From Saccharolobus caldissimus (GTDB lineage Archaea > Thermoproteota > Thermoprotei_A > Sulfolobales > Sulfolobaceae), in the NCBI RefSeq assembly GCF_020886315.1, contig NZ_AP025226.1, forward strand, positions 1,080,001 to 1,144,000: DNA of 64,000 bases, written 5' to 3'. A model generated the notes under the pieces. It was not told the DNA's origin and made no database searches. It saw nothing but the letters and a program-made list of their open reading frames with translations. Position numbers and translations under genes: made by a program. Of the stretch, positions 55,996-63,795 are shown piece after piece. Numbering within the stretch: the stretch's first letter is position 1; each line of letters starts with the position of its first letter.

Positions 55996-57270
55996 AGAGC
56001 ATCCCAAGTGCAAATAATTGAATAAATCTATGTATAAGTTTATGGATAATTATTCAAAAATAGAGATAGTTGTTAAGAAATTTTGAATTTTCTCTTGAAG
56101 CTAAAAGTAGAGTAATACTTAAAGGGAACCGGGACCATGTAGTACCGATAATTATGGAACCGTGGATCGAATACTACAACGGCCCGGTTCCCTATGAAGA
56201 ATTATCATCAAAGCATAAAACACTTGTGAAAATGAACTACGTACTAATCACGTCAGAAGTATTATCACGTCTAGATGACCTCTTCATATTGAGGGCCTTA
56301 ATAGTAATGATCATCTGGACATATTCTTACAGAGACGTTTGGAGCTTCTACCAAACCGACGTAAGATGGTTCCTAGGGGAATGCAAGTCCAAGTCCGAAA
56401 TACATAGGAGGGCAAAGAAGTTCAGTAAAAACATCAAGCCAATTTTTAACCAGTTCTCCAAAGAACTGGAGCGAAAGTTGAGTAGGTTTGCGGACTACTT
56501 GCCAAGTAGTGCGTTGTTCGGCAAGGTCCGGAAACTGTGGGCTGTAGACTCCTTCCTAATAGAGGTACCCTTCGGTAAAAGAAACAAGGAAACCTTGTGG
56601 AAGAAGTTCCAATTGAGCCTAAAGCAGGGAAAGTACAATGAAGCAACAAGGCTTCTCTACCAATACATGCAGTGCAAGGTTAGGAGAAGGTTCAAGGGAG
56701 AGTTCACAAAGAAGAGGAACAAGAGCTATTTTGGCTTCAAGACCTTCATTCTCATGTCTCCCACAATGTTAATCCACGCGATTCAAGTGGAACTGGCCAA
56801 TTTTCCCGATAACAAGGTAAGTTTTTCTCATGGCGGTTATAAGGTAGCTGATAGGGGTTTCTTGGGGAAGGCATCGACGTGGTTGATAGGTTTTCCAAGT
56901 TTCAGGAGGTACGTGGAGTTCTTCGGGGTCTTCTTGAGGAGGTATTGGAGGCCTTACGCTACTGAAAAGGATATGGTGGAGCTTTTCGTTTACGTTATTG
57001 CGTTGATTTATAATTCCTCCATCTATACTTCTGTGCTCTCGCGGGTTCCCGAGAGCCAACTCGCCCACTAACTTGGGAACGCGTGAGTTAATCGAGGTAG
57101 TGTGGGCTATGTTGGAAATTCTATTTTTCTCTACACTTGATTATTTTCTCTTACAATATAACTTTAATCTCTCGTTATACTGAAAGATATAATTGTATTT
57201 CATTCTATATAATCCGTAATATTATATTTCTCTCTTGCAGTTTTTATTCAATTATTTGCATTCGGGACAG
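55996..57270 (+). mobile_element. DDE insertion sequence nested in tnpB (1275 bp)
   Basis: Flanked by the 9-bp duplication TCTCTCAAG (55987-55995 and 57271-57279). Near each end is the inverted repeat TGCAAATAATTGAATAAA (56009-56026 and, reversed, 57243-57260), extendable to about 25 bp with two mismatches. Deleting the element plus one duplication rejoins tnpB in frame (GFLSRIGVDYVVFE). The 9-bp duplication and DDE enzyme suit the IS4-like families of Sulfolobus; I cannot name the element. Confidence 0.88.
56070..57071 (+). CDS. DDE transposase (IS4-like)
   Basis: About 333 residues from a TTG; the true start may be a little different. Candidate catalytic residues: Asp in LWAVDSFLIEVPFGK, Asp in GGYKVADRGFLGKAS and Glu in RPYATEKDMVELF, with KKRNKSYFGFKTFILMSP before the second. 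This is the cut-and-paste transposase of the nested IS. The frame is complete to its stop, so it may still be active. Confidence 0.8.
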   Translation: MLRNFEFSLEAKSRVILKGNRDHVVPIIMEPWIEYYNGPVPYEELSSKHKTLVKMNYVLITSEVLSRLDDLFILRALIVMIIWTYSYRDVWSFYQTDVRWFLGECKSKSEIHRRAKKFSKNIKPIFNQFSKELERKLSRFADYLPSSALFGKVRKLWAVDSFLIEVPFGKRNKETLWKKFQLSLKQGKYNEATRLLYQYMQCKVRRRFKGEFTKKRNKSYFGFKTFILMSPTMLIHAIQVELANFPDNKVSFSHGGYKVADRGFLGKASTWLIGFPSFRRYVEFFGVFLRRYWRPYATEKDMVELFVYVIALIYNSSIYTSVLSRVPESQLAH

Positions 57271-57612
57271 TCTCTCAAGGATTGGTGTTGATTATGTTGT
57301 TTTTGAGGATTTATTCCTAGTTAAGAGGAGGAAGTTCACTAGGAGTAAGAGTGGTAATAGGAAGGTTTCGCGTTTTGCTAAGAGGCAAATGTTAACTCAC
57401 GGTGTTATTAAGGCTTTAAGGTTAGGTTTTAACGTTGTGTTAGTTAATCCTAAGGGTACTACTAATTCAGAGGATCACGATAGGGTAATGAGGGAGAAGG
57501 GATTTGATAGACATACAGCCTCAGCTTATTTAATAGCGTTAAAAGGGTTAGTAATGTTAAATGATATTAAATGACATAAACTTCACGGCTTATCGGAAAC
57601 TGTTAACAACGG

Positions 57613-58086
57613 CAAGTAAAGAAAAATATCGTTTTCGAGAGGAGAACCTTATTTCTAGCTTATGTGACGGATTTAGCAGATCAGATGGAGAATCTCGTTA
57701 AACCGTCAATTGAGTCTGGTTTCGTAGCCTTAGCTGACGGATATATTTTAACCTTACTTTCATGGGGATTAATAAGGGGACTAGAATTGAACTGGATGAA
57801 AGACGTATTAAGTATTTTCCCAGAGCCTAAAATTACGTTTTCCTTAATATCCTCTCCAGAAGAAGTAATTAAGAGGATAATAAAAAGGGATGGATATTTA
57901 GATCCCTTAACAGTTGGAATAGACATTTGTATAAGAGAGGATATATTTAACGCATTTCAAGATTATACAGAGAAGTTCCAAAAATACTTAGTAGATCTAT
58001 CAAAAGATAAGGCAATAATTGTAAATACTACCAATAGCATTGAAGAGGTAAAGAAGGAAATAGTGATGCACATTGAAAATATCTAG
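57613..58086 (+). pseudogene. Second thymidylate kinase-like gene, C-terminal part
   Basis: Continues the N part at 54684-54833 with KKNIVFERRTLFLAYVTDLADQ, then VALADGYILTLLSWGLIRG (here DGYIL where the first kinase has DRYIY) and VIKRIIKRDGYLDP. The canonical Arg of the DRY motif is therefore also missing. The rejoined protein would be about 207 residues, like Tmk. Loss of both the P-loop Lys and the DRY Arg suggests a non-catalytic paralogue even before the insertion. Ends overlapping the CHAD gene. Confidence 0.82.
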
Positions 58087-58690
58087 GCCAGAAGAATACG
58101 CTAATTTAAACTTGAAGAAATCTCTTAAAATAAGAGGAATTAGTATAGAAGAAATTCACGATAAAAGAGTATACATAAGGAAGTACTTTGATATTCTAAG
58201 TGCTTTAAATCCAGTTTACGAAGATATTCAATGCCTAGCTTTAACTAAAGACGTAATAAGTGATCTGGGAAAAGTTAGGGATATGGATATAACAGGATGC
58301 TATAATAAAAAAGGAAGAGAAGAGATTGCCTTAAGAGCTATTAGAAAAGCTGATAAATTAAAGAATTGTTTTCTCCCTAAAGTTTATGGCAGTAGATTAG
58401 TTGTTTTTAATAATATCCTCAGATTATATAATGAACTCAGAAATTGTGAAGAATTTCATCAACTCAGGAAAAACGTTAGAATAATAAGGAATTTAGCGGA
58501 ATCATTAAACTTCAATAACGAAATAAAGGAGTTGGCTAAGGAAATGGGAGATCTAAGGGATGAAGCTTTAAGGAAGACTAATTGTCTAGGAATTATCAAC
58601 TATTCCTTTAATATTGATGAGTATAGAAGAAGAGCGATAGAATATACGTTAAAGATAATCCTGCAACAAGATGAGTTCCATCATTATTGA
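58073..58690 (+). CDS. CHAD domain protein
   Basis: 205 residues, TTG start inside the end of the kinase gene. Conserved helical pattern with basic residues: HDKRVYIRKYFDIL at the start, DLGKVRDMDI, and HQLRKNVRIIRNLAESL, as in the two four-helix bundles of CHAD domains. CHAD binds polyphosphate through its conserved His/Arg/Lys. Its place after sixA and ppx supports a polyphosphate role for the operon. Confidence 0.8.
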   Translation: MKISRPEEYANLNLKKSLKIRGISIEEIHDKRVYIRKYFDILSALNPVYEDIQCLALTKDVISDLGKVRDMDITGCYNKKGREEIALRAIRKADKLKNCFLPKVYGSRLVVFNNILRLYNELRNCEEFHQLRKNVRIIRNLAESLNFNNEIKELAKEMGDLRDEALRKTNCLGIINYSFNIDEYRRRAIEYTLKIILQQDEFHHY

Positions 58691-58924
58691 TCAAATATTC
58701 CTTATGAACTTCTTTATAACTATTGGTATTAATATTAGGAAGATTATTATCACGATAAGGATAAATAAGCGTGTGTAATATAGAACTAATCCCATATAAT
58801 ATACAGCATAAATTATATAAAATATCATCGTATCACTAAATTTAGGTTTCTTTATGATTAAATATATTATTAAAGCTGTAGTTATTATAAATCCTCCAAT
58901 TATCGCTGGTATTAAAACGTCCAT
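58691..58924 (-). CDS. Hypothetical small membrane protein, 77 aa
   Basis: Three hydrophobic segments: LIPAIIGGFIITTALIIYLI, MIFYIIYAVYYMGLVLYYT and FILIVIIIFLILIPIVIKKF, with a short basic tail. No family recognised. It converges directly on the CHAD gene (stops abut) and its upstream neighbour on the same strand is the esterase. Likely a real small membrane protein because of the strict helix layout. Confidence 0.5.
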   Translation of the reverse strand: MDVLIPAIIGGFIITTALIIYLIIKKPKFSDTMIFYIIYAVYYMGLVLYYTRLFILIVIIIFLILIPIVIKKFIRNI

Positions 58925-58968
58925 GAAGTAAAGATATAATTTAAAAAATAAAAGCTTTGTTTTCGGTT

Positions 58969-59832
58969 TTATTTATAAAATAATTTTAAAGCTAATTCTA
59001 AACCCTCAAACATCCCATTAAAATGAGAAGCTTCCTTACTGCCTAGAAATACTACATAGTTATGAGGTACATCTAACTCAACCAGTTTCTCGTGTAACTT
59101 CACATCAGATAGAAAGGTAGTCTTATCGTACCAGTTAACGCTAATAACTAACCTTAATTTCCTTGCCTTCTCCTTATTTTTTTCAATTACGTTTATAGGA
59201 AAGTTTTCCTTCCATTTCTCATAAAGTCTCTCATTTATAATACCCTTTTCCCTATATTCTCTTAATAAAGAACCGCCAGTATATAACGAATCCATCGTCT
59301 CTAACATATCATTAAAGTACTGATAAGCAGTGTCCTCATCTGTTCCCACCAATTCCTTAAGTAGCTTAACGTTATCTTTAACATTAAAGAACGATTTACC
59401 AAAAAAGGCTGGAGCAGAAGACGCTATTACGATATCAAACCTCTCAGGGTATTTCACTCCTATATTTAAAGCTCCCCAACCTCCCATAGAAGCTCCTCCA
59501 ATAATTGTCTCTTCTGGAGAGTAAATTTCCTTTAAGTAATCTGTGACTTCTAATACATAATTCTCATATTTTCCGTAATACCAAGATCCCTTCATTAGCC
59601 CCTTAAATTTTTCATCATTAGTTCTTATGTTGCATGGTATTCCCAGACTTCCGTCAGTTTCAACTATTACGTAATCGTTTATATTGGGACTAAAGAGTGC
59701 TAAGAATGGTTTTCTAGGATGAAATCCATAGGGTTCTAGTAATATAAATAATTTTTTCGGATTACCCTTTTTATCTATTATTAGATTAACCTCCCTGCCT
59801 AACTCCTTTGAGTTAAAACTCAGTTCTTCCAT
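58969..59832 (-). CDS. Esterase, alpha/beta-hydrolase fold
   Basis: 287 residues of the esterase D / antigen 85-like family. The nucleophile elbow GGASMGGWG has Ser115. An oxyanion-type segment LLEPYGFHPRK is near residue 31. The later His is in ASHFNGMFEGLELAL. It hydrolyses esters; the natural substrate is unknown. No signal peptide, so cytoplasmic. The adjoining downstream gene encodes a small membrane protein. Confidence 0.8.
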   Translation of the reverse strand: MEELSFNSKELGREVNLIIDKKGNPKKLFILLEPYGFHPRKPFLALFSPNINDYVIVETDGSLGIPCNIRTNDEKFKGLMKGSWYYGKYENYVLEVTDYLKEIYSPEETIIGGASMGGWGALNIGVKYPERFDIVIASSAPAFFGKSFFNVKDNVKLLKELVGTDEDTAYQYFNDMLETMDSLYTGGSLLREYREKGIINERLYEKWKENFPINVIEKNKEKARKLRLVISVNWYDKTTFLSDVKLHEKLVELDVPHNYVVFLGSKEASHFNGMFEGLELALKLFYK

Positions 59833-59875
59833 GGCATATATTTTGTAATAAGTACTAATAAAAACGTTCTTTAAG

Positions 59876-60560
59876 GTGCTAAATTCTTCTCACCTTAGAA
59901 GGGTTATCCTTTAAGGAGCTTATCGTTCCTACTATCGATTCGGTCTCATTTAGCGAGCAATAGGGATAGCCAGAACTCCCCCACCTAAAGAGGGGACTTT
60001 AATTCATTGCGTTTAGTCCCTTGGAGGAAAGAGATGTTAATTGTCCCTCCACAGATCCATCGAGCTGGAGAGTCATATCATTAGCCGCTAAGAAAAATTC
60101 AGAAAAGTATAAGTGGGTTGTTGAAATTGCTAGAGATTTTAGTGCTAATGTCATCAAGCTAGAGAGTCTCAAGAATCTTATCAAGAATGTTAACAAACTA
60201 CCTAAGGGGTTTCACGATAAACTTTACTTGATGCAGTATCGTAGGATTCAGTATTGGGTTGAGTGGCAGGCTAGGAAGCACGGTATTCTAGTTCAATACG
60301 TTAATCCTATCTATTCTTCTGTTTTATGTCCTAAGTGTGGTAAAAGGATGGAGGAAAAAGGGTATCGTTGGTTTAGGTGTTCATGTGGTTATGAGAATGA
60401 TAGGGATGTTGTTGCTATAGTTAATTTAAATGGGAGGGGGTCTCTGGCCCTCTCGTCTGCCCACCATATGAGAGATGTAGTCCCGAATCGATGGTGGGAA
60501 CGATGATCCCTCTGGGAGGGAATCATCGCCCTTCCAGGACGTGGGGAAGTCAGGGTAAAC
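59876..60560 (+). mobile_element. IS605-type remnant: end sequence plus tnpB fragment
   Basis: The stretch is GC-richer than its surroundings. The right side ends in CGATGATCCCTC-TGG-GAGGGAATCATCG (60501-60528), a long hairpin with one bulged base, like the subterminal hairpins of IS200/IS605 elements. The left side (59935-60010, with CCCCCACCTAAAGAGGGG) looks like another element end joined to it. The N-terminal half of tnpB and any tnpA are missing. Confidence 0.6.
60072..60506 (+). pseudogene. tnpB: TnpB C-terminal fragment
   Basis: Frame begins about 60072 (open from 60021) and encodes the last 140 residues of a zinc-ribbon TnpB: RuvC Glu in [11 protein letters not shown], zinc ribbon CPKCGKRM ... 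FRCSCG, and the last RuvC Asp in [13 protein letters not shown], then the tail [10 protein letters not shown] seen in Sulfolobus IS605 elements. The first RuvC Asp is lost, so it is inactive. A different family from the two other tnpB genes here. Confidence 0.8.
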
Positions 60561-60659
60561 TGTAAAAGACCTCTTGGAGTCGTATCAAAATTTGGGATCA
60601 TAAAGAATCTTAGTAGCTTTTGCAAATTCTTATCTAAAACTATTCATAGGTCAAGGTTT

Positions 60660-61187
60660 TCATTCGCTGCCCTCTGTTAATTCCTTAATCAACTCGTCGA
60701 TCTTTTCCGATATCTCCTTAACCTCATATTTGGGGAAATACATGTGTATTGCTTTCTTAGTCTCCTTTACTACGGTAACTAGATCAGTAAACACATCCTC
60801 TTTCCTACTGTATCTACTGAAGTCCGGTTCAAAGCCGTTATACTGATAATCATGAAGGTCTAATGCCATTCTCACAAGGTTTACAATGTCAACTCCTATC
60901 TTCCTTAACATCTGTGCTATAGCATACATGCTGTGGGTTGGGACTATATGTGCCTTCTTCTTAATCCATTCCTTTTCCTCATTGCCTTTAGCAAGGCTAA
61001 TCAGTTTATCCTCGTTAACGACTACTAATGCACTCATGAGTGCTTTTACAGCACTAAATGCTTTTCCAGAAGAATTCCTAGTATAACCCTCCTTCCACAA
61101 GGTCAATGAGAGAAGAAGATCAGATAAACACTCAATAACCCTAGCCTCAACATAATCCTCACCAATCTTATAAAGATCCTTCTCCAT
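60660..61187 (-). CDS. PaREP1-family HEPN-like protein
   Basis: 175 residues, all helical. GEDYVEARVIECLSDLLLSL, then YTRNSSGKAFSAVKALMSAL and HSMYAIAQML match the archaeal PaREP1/PaREP8 family, which belongs with HEPN proteins. HEPN proteins are often RNases or toxins; the conserved R-x(4-6)-H of active HEPN is not obvious here. Lies among IS debris, so probably accessory. Confidence 0.75.
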   Translation of the reverse strand: MEKDLYKIGEDYVEARVIECLSDLLLSLTLWKEGYTRNSSGKAFSAVKALMSALVVVNEDKLISLAKGNEEKEWIKKKAHIVPTHSMYAIAQMLRKIGVDIVNLVRMALDLHDYQYNGFEPDFSRYSRKEDVFTDLVTVVKETKKAIHMYFPKYEVKEISEKIDELIKELTEGSE

Positions 61188-61421
61188 AAATACTCAGTCC
61201 TCAGCCACAGTTAAAATAATTACTCCTTAAGCTAAAATTTAAATTCCTTGTAAAATTATAAAATTTTAACTTTATCTGTAATTTTTATCACCTTATGCAG
61301 AATTTAATCATGGAATTAGAAAAGTCCATGATAAAAAGGTTTTCGTTCTCTTCAACAGCAATATTTTTCTTCTAGGAATTATGTTGTTAGATTCCTTAAG
61401 AACTTTAAGAACTTTATTTTA

Positions 61422-61647
61422 CGTTAGAGGAGTGTGGATAACAATTTTGTTAATTCAGTATAAATTATATAAAGTATAATTTTATTTTCAATTTACCACA
61501 AGATTTATCAGTTAATAAAATATAGTATTGTAACTTTAACCTTTTCAAAAATTTTTATTGTGAATCAGGGAGTTTAAATGATACGATTTTAAGGAAATTT
61601 TAACCAAATTTCAAATGAACGAAATTGTTATCCACACTCCGTTAGAG
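61422..61647. mobile_element. MITE with 8-bp target duplication
   Basis: 210 bp (61430-61639) bounded by inverted repeats beginning GAGTGTGGATAACAATTT (25 bp with about three mismatches) and flanked on both sides by CGTTAGAG (61422-61429 and 61640-61647). No reading frame inside. The perfect 8-bp duplication shows real transposition; a parent transposase is not in the window. Confidence 0.85.
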
Positions 61648-61802
61648 AGTATTAAAAGGAGAGAGCTTCCGGTATAAAAACTTTTCCTTAAAAATCGAGC
61701 ATAGTCCACACTACTTACGCAAGTGATGAAACCTGCTTTACTCACTACATTAAACAGTTTATTATAATTAATATAGTTAATTTATCTTATACCTATTCCT
61801 GC

Positions 61803-61943
61803 AACTGGGGCCTCCAAATTTATCCTTATTCGGGCTTTTTTGCCCAACTTCCGATTAGAGGAGGCCAAGCTCCCCGACGGGCTTTACGCTCAGTGTTCTC
61901 AACGGCCTACACTCCAGTCAGGTCTGTGTAGTATAGATCTGAC
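61803..61943. ncRNA. GC-rich structured island (candidate RNA)
   Basis: GGCCTCC (61809-61815) pairs with GGAGGCC (61860-61866) around GGGC-TTTTTT-GCCC (61832-61845). Downstream, CTACAC (61907-61912) pairs with GTGTAG (61926-61931) while GTCAGGTCT (61917-61925) pairs with AGATCTGAC (61935-61943, one G-T); the two stems cross, an H-type pseudoknot. Flanks are very AT-rich. No gene. The rest of 61188-62091 shows only the MITE. Confidence 0.5.
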
Positions 61944-62091
61944 TAATATGTTTTATATAAGTGTTCTCATGCAGTCATCTTATTATATCTTATTGTAAAA
62001 TTATATCAGATTTTCTCTAATATTCTGTACTCCCTTTAAATAAGCCTCATTCAAGGGAGTTCTCTCCCTTGAATAAATTACTTTCTTAAGC

Positions 62092-63249
62092 TTACAATTT
62101 TACTAGCTGATTTGCAATTTCTAGTAACTCCTTAGGGCCTATACTTAAATCACCGTAATCTGGTGGTTTTTCCTTCAAACTTACCAACCCTACCTTTTCC
62201 GCTATTTTACTCATTCTTTTTACAGCCTCCTTCGCTTCAGAACTCGAAAATTCACCCATTTTGATCTCAAAAGCCCAAATTGGTTTCTTCTTTTTTACAA
62301 TAATTACGTCTATATCTTCCTTGGGAGAATAATACTGCACTCCTCCGAAATATTTCGAAAGCATTTCTCCTACACTGAACTGAACCTCTTTACCAATAGG
62401 TAAATCTTTAACTTCTAAATCCGTTTCACTTACAGCGTATTTTGATTCGGCATAAAGCGTAAGCGAAAGAGTGGGCGATCTAATTCTGTAATAATTTTCC
62501 CTAGACATCGTGGGAATTTTTTGTACCAATCCCATCTTTGCTAACTTGTTGACCATTGACGATATCGTCCCTTCCCCTCCCTTAGGTTGTATTATTCCGG
62601 CAATTTCAGATGTCTTCCATATCCCTTCCCCTAGAAGTAAAAGGATTTTATAATACGTGTCTGTAAGTTGCCTTTCTTCCTCTTTGAACACCTCCCCTAT
62701 TAACCCCTTAGAGATTAACGAAAATTCCTTTATCCTACTAACGAACTCCTCATAACTATTTATAAAAGGAATTATCCAAGGGTCTCTGTATAAGGTGGAA
62801 AGTACGGGATCTTTAATTTGAGTTAACACATCTTCATAAGATATTATATCTATTTCAAGAGGAGTGAACAAACCGAGTAATGGGCTATTCTTATCAAATA
62901 CTTTATTAACTATTCCGTAACTAGAGCCTATTATTACTAGAATACCTTCCCTATCCCAATTGCTTATCATAGCCCAATAAGTCTCTGGCAATCTTTGGAA
63001 CTCATCTATTACCGCCACACCCCCTCTATGTAGAACCCCTTTAACCTCTTTTATTGCTTCATCAATTTTTATTACCGTGTCATCCAAGGTAATTGCGTTA
63101 TTTGAATCAGCTATTAAAACGTAATAATCCATCTTAAGATTCTTCTTTACTAATGTACTTTTCCCCGTTTTCCTCCTACCGTAAATCAAAGTCCAGTTTT
63201 TTATTCTTCTTATCTTCTCCTCTTCTCGTCTCTTAATATATAGTCTCAC
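62092..63249 (-). CDS. Archaeal ATPase (PF01637-type) with C-terminal DUF234-like domain
   Basis: 385 residues, GTG start. Walker A GRRKTGKST at about 24-32, Walker B GGVAVIDEFQRLPE near 75-88, sensor IIGSSYG; then a winged-helix region (YKILLLLGEGIWKTSEIAGII) and a C-terminal nuclease-like domain (YYSPKEDIDVIIVKKKKPIWAFEIKMG). This is the typical stand-alone archaeal STAND-like ATPase whose role is unknown, with PD-(D/E)xK-like end. A tandem palindrome covers its promoter. Confidence 0.85.
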   Translation of the reverse strand: MRLYIKRREEEKIRRIKNWTLIYGRRKTGKSTLVKKNLKMDYYVLIADSNNAITLDDTVIKIDEAIKEVKGVLHRGGVAVIDEFQRLPETYWAMISNWDREGILVIIGSSYGIVNKVFDKNSPLLGLFTPLEIDIISYEDVLTQIKDPVLSTLYRDPWIIPFINSYEEFVSRIKEFSLISKGLIGEVFKEEERQLTDTYYKILLLLGEGIWKTSEIAGIIQPKGGEGTISSMVNKLAKMGLVQKIPTMSRENYYRIRSPTLSLTLYAESKYAVSETDLEVKDLPIGKEVQFSVGEMLSKYFGGVQYYSPKEDIDVIIVKKKKPIWAFEIKMGEFSSSEAKEAVKRMSKIAEKVGLVSLKEKPPDYGDLSIGPKELLEIANQLVKL

Positions 63250-63252
63250 AAG

Positions 63253-63272
63253 ACTAGTCTCATAAGACTAGT
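63253..63272. promoter_or_regulatory. Palindromic tandem repeat at ATPase promoter
   Basis: ACTAGTCTCATAAGACTAGT: 8-bp perfect arms around four bases. On the minus strand the 14-mer ACTAGTCTTATGAG repeats as ACTAGTCTTGTGAG and runs into the start codon, while TTTTTATATA sits at about -26. The site covers the transcription start. 63273-63795 otherwise holds no supported gene. Confidence 0.55.
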
Positions 63273-63795
63273 ATATAAAAATTAGCATTACAAGACAGTA
63301 AAAGTAAGAAAGTAGTGCCAATTTACAAAAATTGGGGGCAAACGGGAAAGATAAGCAATAGCTGGCTAAACTAAGGAGTTATCTAACTAAAAAGAGTTAA
63401 TTACTAAACTATTTTTCATAATTGTATAATTATAAATTTTTATAGTAACCATTAGCATATGAGAAGCATATCGGAGGGAATTTTTAAATAACTATAATTT
63501 ATATCTGGGTCATTCTTTAATTAATGATTTTATGTTTCAAAATTTTTAATTCTATAAAGAATTATGATAATATTGGTCAAAGAAATAGAGTAACGGCTAA
63601 TATTATTCCTAAATCACAGAAATTAGCATGCAACTCTTTTAGTTTCCAACTTGTGAGGATTATTGAAAAATCGAGATTTATCCTAGAATACATAAAACCT
63701 AGAACAGCCGTAAAGGGCGATTCATGTTTCCATTGCGAATTGTAATATTCTCTATGAATTAGGATAATCCAATGAAGAAATTATTGGATATATTT

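Larger units (their letters stand above)
55186..57574 (+). pseudogene. tnpB: TnpB without zinc ribbon, broken
   Basis: Read in pieces: 55186-55422, a 1-nt shift at about 55415, an in-frame TAG at 55613, then 55616-55995, a nested IS, and 57280-57574. Joined, it keeps the RuvC triad: Asp in AGFDLNSDRLSVVVIN, Glu in DYVVFEDLFLVKRRKF and Asp in GFDRHTASAYLIALKG. Between the last two there is no Cys pair, where ordinary TnpB has its zinc ribbon (VNPKGTTNSEDHDRVM instead). With two disabling changes and an insertion it is inactive. The stop is two bases from the IS607-like end. Confidence 0.8.
54834..57612 (+). mobile_element. Composite insertion in second tmk: tnpB element with nested DDE IS
   Basis: The outer element is bounded at 57612 by ACAACGG, the reverse complement of the IS607 left end (about 33 of 37 bases match the element at 37171), and at 54834 by TTCATAG, the reverse complement of its right end. 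Its cargo, a 53-aa AbrB-like gene and tnpB, reads on the plus strand, opposite to that orientation. A second IS (55996-57270, plus a 9-bp target duplication) has hopped into tnpB. Without the nested IS the outer element is about 1.5 kb. Confidence 0.75.

Noticed and set aside
56446-57068. Minus-strand frames inside the nested transposase
   Set aside because: They are antisense shadows of a well supported transposase.
63524-63745. 73-codon plus-strand frame
   Set aside because: Composition is that of the AT-rich spacer; no family features, ribosome site or neighbour support it.
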